A program made the translations under genes and the position numbers. A stretch of DNA of 64,000 nucleotides from Rhodoferax sp. (GTDB taxonomy: Bacteria > Pseudomonadota > Gammaproteobacteria > Burkholderiales > Burkholderiaceae_C). How positions within the stretch are numbered: position 1 is the stretch's first letter; each line of letters opens with the position of its first letter. A model generated the notes under the pieces. That model was not told where the DNA came from and searched no databases. It saw nothing but the letters and a program-made list of their open reading frames with translations. The DNA lies in the NCBI GenBank assembly GCA_029865845.1, contig JARXAM010000027.1:1-64000 (forward strand), in the 5' to 3' direction. Positions 38,457 to 46,015 of this stretch are shown here, piece after piece.

Positions 38457-38474
38457 ATCCCCCAAACGGGGGAT
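38457..38474. promoter_or_regulatory. 18-bp inverted repeat upstream of the kinase gene
   Basis: ATCCCCCAAACGGGGGAT is an 18-bp inverted repeat 40 bp upstream of the histidine kinase start. A similar 18-bp repeat, also of the form TCCCC-N8-GGGGAT, lies upstream of the response regulator gene at 41785-41802. It is proposed as a binding site of that regulator. Confidence 0.5.
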
Positions 38475-38678
38475 GTGCTTATTTTTCTCCCATATTAGCC
38501 TAGGGATCATGTCTAACACTCAACCTGAGAATCGGTCATAAGCAGCATTTCTTTGCGGGTGCGCCAGTTGATCAATTTCAAGCCAAGGTCTTGTTGTTTC
38601 ATGCCGCTGTTGCCAGCAACATGAACCACAGAGAAACTACAGAAATTTTTAGGTTGAATTCACCGTGAGGAATTGAAT

Positions 38679-40106
38679 ATGTCGCTTACTGTTGACGATT
38701 CGCTGGGACTGAATCGCACGACGCTCCAATCCATGCCTGTTGCGTATGATCAAGGCGATATAGCCGAATTGGTTGGCCGTGCTAAGCATGCGGCTGTTTC
38801 GATGGTGGGCTCACGCCACAGCCAAGGCGGACATACCCTGGCTGACGAGGGTGTTGCCATTCTCACCGAACCCATGAACCGGGTATCCGTGAATTACGAC
38901 GCATTTGGTACCCCCCAAAGTGTCACTGCGGAGGCGGGCGCTACCTGGAACATATTGCATGCGGTGTTGGCGCCTCTGGGCTACTCGCTGCGGGTGCAGC
39001 AATCGTCCCCGCACTTCACAGTGGGTGGCTCCATCAGCGTGAACTGCCATGGGCGAGACCCCAGCCAAGGGCCCTTGTCTACGTGCATCTTGCGCATGGA
39101 GGTCTTGGTGCCGGGCAAGCCTCAGTTAACGGTGCTTCCGGGCGATGATTTGTTCAAGGCAGTAGTAGGTGGCTACGGTAGCGCGGGGATTATCTTGACC
39201 GCCACGCTTCTGATTGTTCCGAATCTGTCCATGCACCAGCAGGCAAAGGAAATTTCCCTTGCCGAATACGCAACAAAATTGTTAGACATGCAAGAACGGA
39301 AACAGTGGCCCGCTTTGCACTACGGTTGGCTGAATTTTTCTAACGGTCCGAGTGCACTCTTTTCTACGGTTTTGTCGGTGGATTGTGTGGCAGTGGCGCA
39401 TAAAGGCCCCATCCAAGAAATTTCACTGAAAGAAGATGGTTGGATTGGCATTGAATTGATGCGTTGGTTGTGGGAGCAACATGCCCAAAAACCAGATGCG
39501 CGGGCATTGACATGGGCAGCAGTGAGCGGGTGGTTCAGAAGTCAAAACAATGACAACGAAGGCAAAGGCAAAGAAAACACCCGCAATGGTTGGTTACGAC
39601 AGTCCGTCGCATTTACCGCCCATCGATCAGAAGACAAAGCAGATTTGCTACAAGAATACTTTGTGCCTTTAGAAAAGTTTGCAGAGTTCGTGGGCGCCCT
39701 GAAAAAGATTTTGATCAAGGGCCAAGTGAATCTCTTGAGTAGTACCGTGCGCGTCGTTCAGCCCGATTGTGATCAAGACGGAAATGTATTGACCCATTTG
39801 AGTTACGCGCCAAAGAAGGCTATGGCATGTGTTGCGCTTGATTTTGAATGCAAATTGCAGAGGGCCAAATCAGGTGCTTTGGAACCGATCCCGGAAACCA
39901 CCACGTGGATAGTTGAGGCGATAGAAGCAGCTATTGGCTTGGGTGGGAGCTACTATTTGCCATACTATGGCTTTGCCACAAAGGGCCAATTTACAAAGGC
40001 CTACCCAGAGTGGCAGGCGCAGCAGTCTGCAGGCAGTCCCCAATTGAGCAATCGATTTGCAAAAGCCTTGCTGTCGTCATTAGACAGCCCGGACCGTCAA
40101 AGATAG
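38679..40106 (+). CDS. FAD-linked oxidase (VAO/PCMH family)
   Basis: A 475-residue flavoprotein with the PCMH FAD-binding fold. SMVGSRHSQGGHTL near residue 43 corresponds to the GxGHS segment where VAO-family enzymes bind FAD, sometimes covalently through His. VTAEAGATWNILHAVLAPLGYSL lies near 82, and FTVGGSISVNCHGRDP near 112 is the pyrophosphate loop. The C-terminal half should bind the substrate, probably a sugar, alcohol or lactone, but its identity is unknown. No signal peptide is seen. GTGAGGAA precedes ATG 38679. The base composition looks less G+C-rich than the neighbours. It ends with a 10-bp tail overlap with the convergent gene. Confidence 0.85.
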   Translation: MSLTVDDSLGLNRTTLQSMPVAYDQGDIAELVGRAKHAAVSMVGSRHSQGGHTLADEGVAILTEPMNRVSVNYDAFGTPQSVTAEAGATWNILHAVLAPLGYSLRVQQSSPHFTVGGSISVNCHGRDPSQGPLSTCILRMEVLVPGKPQLTVLPGDDLFKAVVGGYGSAGIILTATLLIVPNLSMHQQAKEISLAEYATKLLDMQERKQWPALHYGWLNFSNGPSALFSTVLSVDCVAVAHKGPIQEISLKEDGWIGIELMRWLWEQHAQKPDARALTWAAVSGWFRSQNNDNEGKGKENTRNGWLRQSVAFTAHRSEDKADLLQEYFVPLEKFAEFVGALKKILIKGQVNLLSSTVRVVQPDCDQDGNVLTHLSYAPKKAMACVALDFECKLQRAKSGALEPIPETTTWIVEAIEAAIGLGGSYYLPYYGFATKGQFTKAYPEWQAQQSAGSPQLSNRFAKALLSSLDSPDRQR

Positions 40107-41035
40107 CAAAGTGGCTGACCTTGTCCGTCTGTTGGACTGAATTGGGCATGCGCCTTGAGGCTGGTGTAAATCATTTTGGGTGACAACAGCGGGAAAGTGC
40201 CCGATTTGAATATGCCCTTAAGCAGTTTCAGTGTAGTTGCCAAAATCGGATTTCCAGCCGCCAGTTGATCGATGACCCAGTCCCAGTTCTGACAGTTGTC
40301 GATTATTAACCCCTGTTGTTTGAAGGCGGTTTGAATCAACTCGCTGCAGTAAAAGCGGTCTGGGTTGGTCATCATTCCGGGCTCCAAAATGCCATAGGGA
40401 ACGCCCAGCCAGTTCTTGCACGTATTCAATATTTCCGTCATCTGCGCAGGTTGGAGTTTCGGGTGCCTTGACGTCCACACGCATTCCCCTAGCGCCTCGC
40501 GTCGGGTGGCCCATCCGCGTTTTTGCCCGGCGGGCCGGTTGGCGTCTTCTTCGTCAATGTAGGGTGCAATACTCACCCGGTAGTGTGAGTAATCCGTGCA
40601 ACCTGCTTCGAATACAAACCATCGTCCCTTTTCTTCAAATGCCATGGCGACATGCCCGAAGGCATGGAGGTATTTGTCGATATCAGGGCCGCCTGCGCGG
40701 TGTGTGGTGTCGAAAAGTATTCCTGCCAGCGCAATTGCATCTGCCACGGTGACAGTGGGAATAAGTTCCAGCAATTCCCTGTTAAACACCTTGTTGAGTC
40801 TGCTACGCAGTAGGCCCATATAGGCGTTTGCCTCTGGTGATGTTTTTTTCGTTGACTCCAGGAAGTTACCTAGCGGCATGGCAAGTTGGTTGCTGAAGCC
40901 CTCCAAGGGGCTCCATGCCTCGTCAATGCCGGGATGCAGAGCCAAGATCTTGGTGTCGGGTTTTTTCGGAAACAACAGGTCGCCGGAACGCAGGTCGGCG
41001 ATGGTCGGATAGGACTTGCTGACGGAGTTGGGCAC
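40097..41035 (-). CDS. YiiX/C92-type permuted papain-like protein
   Basis: A 312-residue protein with the outline of the YaeF/YiiX (C92) permuted NlpC/P60 amidases. An N-terminal IADLRSGDLLFP strand is followed by a His in HAFGHVAMAFEE near residue 131 and the nucleophile Cys in DRFYCSELIQTAFK near 232, preceded by WLGVPYGI. His before Cys is the permuted order of this family. No signal peptide is visible, so it may act in the cytoplasm. It follows the response regulator gene by 9 nt on the same strand and is probably co-transcribed. The substrate is unknown; lipid or peptide amides are family precedents. Confidence 0.75.
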   Translation of the reverse strand: MPNSVSKSYPTIADLRSGDLLFPKKPDTKILALHPGIDEAWSPLEGFSNQLAMPLGNFLESTKKTSPEANAYMGLLRSRLNKVFNRELLELIPTVTVADAIALAGILFDTTHRAGGPDIDKYLHAFGHVAMAFEEKGRWFVFEAGCTDYSHYRVSIAPYIDEEDANRPAGQKRGWATRREALGECVWTSRHPKLQPAQMTEILNTCKNWLGVPYGILEPGMMTNPDRFYCSELIQTAFKQQGLIIDNCQNWDWVIDQLAAGNPILATTLKLLKGIFKSGTFPLLSPKMIYTSLKAHAQFSPTDGQGQPLCYL

Positions 41036-41044
41036 ATCTAACTT

Positions 41045-41725
41045 TCAATGTGATGAAGGCGGCAAGATCAGTCCCATGCGGACCGCCTCATATACCGCCT
41101 CGGTCTTGGAGTGGACTGATAGTTTTTCGTATATCTTTTTGAGATGCGAGCTGACGGTGGTGGCTTGCAAGTCCAGTTGTTGAGCAACTTCTGCCACCCG
41201 AAAGCCTCTGGCAATGTGGTTGAGTATGGTGTGCTCCCTTGGCGTCAGTGCGACTTCTGGCGGAAGCGGCTTCGTGGAACGATGCGATGTGCTCTGACGC
41301 AGCCTTTGCAACACATAGCGCGCGATGCTGGGCGACATGGGGGCGTGGCCGTCAACCATCTGCTGTACCACGGGTGCAATTTCTAGCGGTGACGTCTGCT
41401 TGAGGATATATCCCGTTGCCCCAGCCTCTAGGCAGGAAATGACGTTAGGCTCGTCACTGAACAAAGTCACCACTCCCATGGGCATTTGCGGCCAACGTTT
41501 GGCCCCGAAACGGACCACATCAAGCCCGGACGCTCCTGGCAGACCCAGATCGACCAGCAAAACGTCCGGGCGATGGGATTGCAGCCATGCCATCATGTCT
41601 TCGCCCGACGTTGCGGCGTAGTCCACTGCCATGCCGCCGTGGCGCGCAATGGAGTCGCTGAAAAGTGAACGGTAATGCGCATCGTCGTCTACCAATGCCA
41701 CGTGCACGGTGGGGGATGTTTCCAT
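41045..41725 (-). CDS. NarL/FixJ-type response regulator
   Basis: A 226-residue response regulator: receiver domain with acidic pocket LVDDDAH near residue 12, phospho-acceptor Asp59 in LLVDLGLPG and Lys in GYILKQTSP near 107. A LuxR-type helix-turn-helix follows (LTPREHTILNHIARGF and TTVSSHLKKIYEKL, about 160-205). HisKA_3 kinases such as the one at 36555 normally pair with this class. It heads a two-gene transcript with the C92-type protein. An 18-bp inverted repeat lies 60 bp upstream. Confidence 0.95.
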   Translation of the reverse strand: METSPTVHVALVDDDAHYRSLFSDSIARHGGMAVDYAATSGEDMMAWLQSHRPDVLLVDLGLPGASGLDVVRFGAKRWPQMPMGVVTLFSDEPNVISCLEAGATGYILKQTSPLEIAPVVQQMVDGHAPMSPSIARYVLQRLRQSTSHRSTKPLPPEVALTPREHTILNHIARGFRVAEVAQQLDLQATTVSSHLKKIYEKLSVHSKTEAVYEAVRMGLILPPSSH

Positions 41726-41784
41726 GGCTCCTAGAAGATGTGCTTTTGCAAAAAGCTAGGTTATCACCGGGGTGAGTTTTTGGC

Positions 41785-41802
41785 GTCCCCTGTTCAGGGG
41801 AT
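41785..41802. promoter_or_regulatory. 18-bp inverted repeat upstream of the response regulator gene
   Basis: GTCCCCTGTTCAGGGGAT lies 60 bp upstream of the regulator start. It shares length and the TCCCC-N8-GGGGAT pattern with the repeat upstream of the histidine kinase at 38457-38474. Likely an autoregulatory binding site. Confidence 0.5.
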
Positions 41803-41826
41803 ACCAAAAGGATCCAGACACTGACC

Positions 41827-41848
41827 CCATACTAACTAGTTGGTATGG
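41827..41848. promoter_or_regulatory. Operator-like 22-bp palindrome (TetR type)
   Basis: CCATACTAACTAGTTGGTATGG is a near-perfect palindrome (one mismatched pair). Its AACTAGTT core and GTATG arms look like the operators of TetR-family regulators. No TetR-type gene is present in the window, so the site appears orphaned beside decayed coding sequence. Confidence 0.55.
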
Positions 41849-42032
41849 TGCGCGCCATGGACTGCAAACACCCATGAAAGCCGCCGCCTCACGCATTAAG
41901 CGGCTGGAAGCTGACATGCAGGTGATCCGCGCCCATAGCGCGCAAAGTCGGCCACCAGCAGATGGACGCCTGTGGGCTACACCCCAGACCGGTCTGGACC
42001 AACATCTTGTTGCGGCTACCGGTCGCACGGGC

Positions 42033-42190
42033 GGTGCGGGCTGGGCGTAGGTGCTGATCGTCAGTATTGGAGAGGCCAGCGCAATGGCAGGGTCGCGCTG
42101 CAAGAGGCCCCATAGTTCAGGCGGCACACCATGGGTGCTGTTGCCGGTGCACAGCGCTCGTCCACAGAAGCTGCAAAGCAGGGGCCACAG
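42033..42190 (-). pseudogene. Fragment of an FtsX-type permease gene
   Basis: Read on the minus strand, this DNA encodes GVPPELWGLLQRDPAIALAS followed by PILTISTYAQPAP. This corresponds to GVPLELWGRLQRDPDIALAS in the intact permease gene at 33526-36210; DNA at 42033-42154 aligns without gaps to 35891-36012. Upstream, LWPLL at 42181 matches the permease N-terminus, but the roughly 50 residues between are deleted. The rest of the gene is absent. It is a remnant of a second permease copy, by duplication or from a lost paralogue. Confidence 0.75.
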
Positions 42191-42306
42191 GGGGGGTGGT
42201 GGGTCGCCGGGAGTTTTGGTGCATGGGCAATTTGCAATTTCACCGATACCGCAGGCTCTATAGTGGAGATCGGATAGTGGCCAACAACAAAGCACAGGGA
42301 GCAGGA

Positions 42307-43419
42307 ATGCGGGTCATGGTTTTGGGCGGATACGGGAATTTCGGCGCACGTATTTGCCGGGCATTGGCGGGGTCACCATCCATAGAGCTGCTGGTCGCTG
42401 GCAGGGACGGGCTCTCGGCACAAAACTTTGCGGAAACCATACCCGCACGGTACCGTGCCCGTGGTGTAGCGGTGGATATGTACAGTCCCGATTTCTCCAA
42501 GGTCTTGGCCGATTTGAATGTTGAGTTGCTGATTCACACCGCAGGCCCCTTTCAGGGGCAGGACTACGCGGTGGCGCGTGCTTGTGCGCAAGCCGGCGCA
42601 CATTACATTGATCTGGCGGATGGCCGTCGTTTTGTATGCGATTTCGCACCGGCATTGGACACGGAATTCAAAGCGCTTGACCGCGTAGCCATCTGTGGCG
42701 CGAGCACAGTGCCGGCGCTGTCGTCAGCCGTTGTCAATGCACTCTGCGCCGGATGGCGAAGTGTGGAGACCATTGACATTTGCATCGCGCCCGCCCAGAC
42801 CGCTCCCCGAGGCGTGGCCACCATGCGGGCGGTGCTCGGCTATTGTGGTGAAGTGATTCAGGTCTGGCGCCACGGACAGTGGCAGTCGCTCACCGGTTGG
42901 GGCGATCCGCAGCCTGTAGAGATACGCGGCTTGAAGGCTCGTCTTGGCTCGCCCTGTGATATCCCGGACCTGGAGCTATTTCCTGCGCACTACGCTGTGC
43001 GCAATCGGGTCGAATTTCGTGCGGCCGTAGAAGTGATCTTGGCGCAGAGAGTGTTTGCCGCCATGGCGTGGCTGCGTCGCCATCGGGTGTTCCCCAATCC
43101 TGCTGTTTTGGCCGAGGCCCTGAACGCGGGTGCAAAGTGTTTTGACCCCTTTGGCTCGGCTTTGGGTGGAATGGTCGTCCGGGTTTCCGGGGAAGGTGTG
43201 GATGGCAAGTTCCTGAAGCGCTCCTGGCACATTGCCGCAGACCATGACCATGGGCCGGAAATTCCTTGCATGGCCGCCATTCTGCTGGCCCGCAAACTGG
43301 CTTCAGGTCAGCGCTTCACCGCGGGGGCTTACCCGGCCATGGGCCTTTTGTCCTTGGATGAATTCAGCCCTGAGTTTGCAAAATGGGGCATGGTGACTCA
43401 GGTCGTAGAGGAGCGTTAA
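42307..43419 (+). CDS. Saccharopine dehydrogenase-like NAD(P)-binding protein
   Basis: A 370-residue protein with an N-terminal Rossmann fold (MRVMVLGGYGNFGARICRAL) and the saccharopine-dehydrogenase-like topology (GPFQGQDYAVARACAQAGAHYIDLADG near residue 80; CGASTVPALSSAVVNAL near 133). True lysine-pathway activity is unlikely; most such family members are uncharacterised oxidoreductases. ATG 42307 follows GGGAGCAGGA. It is the first gene of a four-gene operon with an SRPBCC protein and two small membrane proteins, suggesting a shared membrane-linked role. Confidence 0.85.
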   Translation: MRVMVLGGYGNFGARICRALAGSPSIELLVAGRDGLSAQNFAETIPARYRARGVAVDMYSPDFSKVLADLNVELLIHTAGPFQGQDYAVARACAQAGAHYIDLADGRRFVCDFAPALDTEFKALDRVAICGASTVPALSSAVVNALCAGWRSVETIDICIAPAQTAPRGVATMRAVLGYCGEVIQVWRHGQWQSLTGWGDPQPVEIRGLKARLGSPCDIPDLELFPAHYAVRNRVEFRAAVEVILAQRVFAAMAWLRRHRVFPNPAVLAEALNAGAKCFDPFGSALGGMVVRVSGEGVDGKFLKRSWHIAADHDHGPEIPCMAAILLARKLASGQRFTAGAYPAMGLLSLDEFSPEFAKWGMVTQVVEER

Positions 43420-43423
43420 GGCC

Positions 43424-43930
43424 ATGGCTCACGGCACATTTGAGTTTCAGATGCCCGCTCCGTCAGCAGTGGTGTTTGATGCATTCCACTACCACGCATG
43501 GCGGCTACGCTGGGACTCATTGGTCAAGAACACGCGGGTTGAGGGTGGTGCGCCGCGCCCCTCGGTCGGGGCGGTTACGGTCAGCAGTGGCAAGCGCTGG
43601 ATGCAAAGCTTATCCATGCACACTCGCTTCGTCAGCTACTCGCCTCCCTCATTGGCGGCTGCGACCATGGTGGGGACCGCATTTCCATTGTCGCGTTGGG
43701 CCGCTTCCATGCGCCACAGGGATAGCGGGGAGGGCCGTTCCACTCTTTTGTACACCTACACACTGGAAGCCGGTCCCGGGTTTCTGATGCGATGCATCGA
43801 ACCTCTGATTGACGCCGTCTTCAGGTACCAGACGCGAAAGCGCTTTGCACGCTTGCAGTCATTTTTGGCCCAGCATGCTTCTGACGTTGAACGCTGGCAA
43901 GCCGGAGGAAGACGTAATGCCTCTCGCTGA
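43424..43930 (+). CDS. SRPBCC-fold protein
   Basis: A 168-residue protein with START/polyketide-cyclase-like (SRPBCC) features: FEFQMPAPSAVVFDAFHYHAWRL at the N-terminus and alternating beta strands. A long C-terminal helix ends it (IDAVFRYQTRKRFARLQSFL near 126-146). The fold binds hydrophobic ligands in a cavity. It starts 4 nt after the upstream gene and overlaps the next gene by 14 nt, so it belongs to that operon. The ligand is unknown. Confidence 0.75.
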   Translation: MAHGTFEFQMPAPSAVVFDAFHYHAWRLRWDSLVKNTRVEGGAPRPSVGAVTVSSGKRWMQSLSMHTRFVSYSPPSLAAATMVGTAFPLSRWAASMRHRDSGEGRSTLLYTYTLEAGPGFLMRCIEPLIDAVFRYQTRKRFARLQSFLAQHASDVERWQAGGRRNASR

Positions 43931-44282
43931 TCGGGATTTGCTGCGCTACAGCCTGGTGTTGGTGTGGCTACTCACCGCAATTTGCAGTGTGTGGGAGCTG
44001 GAAGGGCAGAGCCGCGCGTTGTTGCTCGCGGGCGGTATCACCGATCCGTTTTCCGCCGATGTGCTGGTGTGGAGCGGCGCTGCTGTGGATCTGATTTTGG
44101 GCTTGCTTTTGTGGTGGAAGCCCGGGCACCGTGTGTGTTATGCGGCGCTCTTTGTCATGATGATCATGACAGTTGTGGCGACGCTCCTGACACCAGCCTT
44201 GTGGTTGCATCCCTTGGGGCCACTCTCCAAAAATCTGCCGATAGCGGCCATCCTCATTGTTTTGGCGAGGACTTCAAAATGA
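43917..44282 (+). CDS. DoxX-like small membrane protein
   Basis: A 121-residue integral membrane protein with four hydrophobic helices (near residues 10-28, 48-66, 71-90 and 100-118), resembling DoxX-like proteins. GGAGGAAGACG precedes ATG 43917. It overlaps the SRPBCC gene and its stop overlaps the next start (ATGA). The function is unknown; co-encoded soluble partners suggest a membrane-bound redox or transport complex. Confidence 0.75.
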   Translation: MPLADRDLLRYSLVLVWLLTAICSVWELEGQSRALLLAGGITDPFSADVLVWSGAAVDLILGLLLWWKPGHRVCYAALFVMMIMTVVATLLTPALWLHPLGPLSKNLPIAAILIVLARTSK

Positions 44283-44755
44283 GCTTGTACTTGCTGCTGA
44301 AGTGGATTCATATTTTGTCTAGTACGGTCCTGGTTGGTACCGGCTTCGGTACGGCGTTCTACATGTTTTTTGTGAACCGCAGTGGGGTTGTTGCAGCGCA
44401 GGCGGTGGTGACCCGGTTGGTAGTACGCGCAGACTGGTGGTTCACCACGCCTGCGGCGGTAATCCAGCCGGTCACCGGGTTTGCGATGGTCTTTCTGGCA
44501 GGGCACCCCTTGGACTCACCGTGGTTAGTGGCGTCATTTGCGCTGTACTTGATCACCGGTGCCTGCTGGATGCCGGTGGTCGACTTGCAGATCCGTATGG
44601 CGGCTTTGGCGAAGGAGGCTGATGAGAGTGGAAAAGCGTTACCTGAAGTGTATGGGGACTATGCGCGGCGCTGGGAGGCCTTGGGCTATCCGGCTTTTGT
44701 TGCCATGCTGGCAGTCTTTTATTTGATGGTGAATAGGCCGGTTCTGTGGGGCTAG
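44279..44755 (+). CDS. DUF2269 integral membrane protein
   Basis: A 158-residue four-helix membrane protein of the DUF2269 type. The first helix carries LLLKWIHILSSTVLVGTGFG (His near residue 11), and further features are WFTTPAAVIQPVTGFAMV near residue 53 and the soluble loop LQIRMAALAKEADESGK near 103. The conserved His residues have led to suggestions of haem or metal binding in relatives, not shown here. It is translationally coupled to the DoxX-like gene and ends the operon. Confidence 0.8.
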   Translation: MSLYLLLKWIHILSSTVLVGTGFGTAFYMFFVNRSGVVAAQAVVTRLVVRADWWFTTPAAVIQPVTGFAMVFLAGHPLDSPWLVASFALYLITGACWMPVVDLQIRMAALAKEADESGKALPEVYGDYARRWEALGYPAFVAMLAVFYLMVNRPVLWG

Positions 44756-44790
44756 CGCGTGCAGCCACGGGCTGAAAGCCTACAATCACG

Positions 44791-44870
44791 CCTTCCACCG
44801 GGGGTGTCCGTCACAGGACTGAGAAATACCCCATGTACCTGATCTGGGTTATGCCAGCGTAGGAAGTGTG
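44791..44870 (+). promoter_or_regulatory. TPP riboswitch (THI element)
   Basis: The conserved thi-box parts are all present: a CGGGGGTGTCC segment at 44799-44809, CTGAGA at 44818-44823, ACCTGATCTGG at 44837-44847 and ATGCCAGCGTAGGAAG at 44851-44866. The 5' CTTCC and 3' GGAAG can close P1. It lies 74 nt before the thiamine-binding protein gene. Binding of thiamine pyrophosphate should reduce expression of thiBPQ; a GC-rich region followed by TTTTT at 44890-44907 may be the terminator platform. Confidence 0.95.
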
Positions 44871-44943
44871 AGAAGCCAGAGTCCCGTGGGCGGGTGCCGG
44901 TTTTTGATGCTGCCTTTGCTGGCGCATTGAAAGAAAGCACACC

Positions 44944-45975
44944 ATGCCACACGGGATTTTTTCGTTGTTGAAGACCACTTTGGGCGTCGCGCTTCTGAGC
45001 GCAGGCCTTTCCACCACCCACGCCGCCGACCTGCGGGTGCTGACCCACAGCTCCTTCACCGTACCCAAGCCTTTGCTGGCGCAGTTTGAAAAAGACAACG
45101 GGGTGAAGTTGCGCATCACCAAAGGCGGGGACGCCGGAGAGATGCTCAACAAGCTCATCTTGACCAAGGCCAATCCGATTGCCGATGTGGTGTATGGCAT
45201 CGATAACGCGCTGGCCCCCAAGGCCTTGGCCGCAGACGTGCTGGACGCCGGTGCTCCCGCAGCGGCCAGCCGCAAGCCCGTGGCAGATCTGCCTGCGCCC
45301 TTGGTGCCGGTGGACTATGGCTATGTCACCCTGAACTACGACAAGGCCTGGTTTGCCAAAAAAGGTCTGGCTCTGCCTCAATCCCTGGAAGACCTGACCC
45401 AGCCCGTCTACGCCAAATTGCTGGTGGTGCAAAACCCTGCGACCAGCAGCCCCGGCTATGCGTTTTTGCTCTCCACCATTGCCACCTTGGGCGAAGACAA
45501 GGCCTTTGATTTTTGGGCCAAGTTGCGCAGCAACGGCCTGAAGGTTGCCAAGGGCTGGACCGAGGCCTACTACACCGAGTTCAGCCACAGCGGCGGCAAG
45601 CACCCGCTGGTGGTGAGCTATGCCACCAGCCCGGCGGCCGAGCTGTTCTACAGCAAGACCAAGCTGGCTGAGCCGCCCACTGGTTCTTTGAGCTTGCCCG
45701 GTGCGGTATTCCGCCAGGTGGAGGGCGTGGCTCTGGTCAAGGGCGGCAAAAACCGCGCGGCGGCCGAGAAGTTTGTGGACTTTTTGCGTTCTGCCCCGGT
45801 GCAAACCGCGATGCAAACCGAGATGTGGATGTACCCCACCGAGGCAGGCGTGGCGAAGTCTGACGCCTTCAAATTCGCGCCCGAGCCTGCTGCCTTTAGC
45901 GCACCGTCGGACGCCGACATTGCCGCCAAGGGCGCGCAATGGGTAGCCCGCTGGACCCAGGTGGTTTTGAAGTAA
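44944..45975 (+). CDS. thiB: Thiamine ABC transporter, periplasmic binding protein
   Basis: ThiB (TbpA) captures thiamine and its phosphates in the periplasm. The 343-residue protein has a signal peptide (about residues 1-27, ending STTHA) then LRVLTHSSFTVPKPLLAQFE near residue 30, DVVYGIDNAL near 80 and FSHSGGKHPLVVSYATSPA near 215. It follows the TPP riboswitch and precedes thiP and thiQ, which makes the substrate assignment firm. Confidence 0.95.
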   Translation: MPHGIFSLLKTTLGVALLSAGLSTTHAADLRVLTHSSFTVPKPLLAQFEKDNGVKLRITKGGDAGEMLNKLILTKANPIADVVYGIDNALAPKALAADVLDAGAPAAASRKPVADLPAPLVPVDYGYVTLNYDKAWFAKKGLALPQSLEDLTQPVYAKLLVVQNPATSSPGYAFLLSTIATLGEDKAFDFWAKLRSNGLKVAKGWTEAYYTEFSHSGGKHPLVVSYATSPAAELFYSKTKLAEPPTGSLSLPGAVFRQVEGVALVKGGKNRAAAEKFVDFLRSAPVQTAMQTEMWMYPTEAGVAKSDAFKFAPEPAAFSAPSDADIAAKGAQWVARWTQVVLK

Positions 45976-46015
45976 GTGTTGCCACAAATCCCGGTGTGTG
46001 CAGCGTAGGGGTGAG

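Larger units (their letters stand above)
41726..42306. other. Decayed intergenic region
   Basis: This 581-bp stretch has no intact gene. It holds the 18-bp inverted repeat upstream of the response regulator, a 22-bp operator-like palindrome at 41827-41848, a decayed fragment of an FtsX permease gene at about 42033-42190 and the promoter region of the following operon. A small plus-strand frame from about 41876 (start MKAAASRIKRLEADM) has a helical look but no family that I recognise. Confidence 0.7.

Noticed and set aside
42067-42306. Upstream extension of the saccharopine-dehydrogenase-like frame
   Set aside because: It crosses the permease remnant; the Rossmann start and ribosome site fix ATG 42307.
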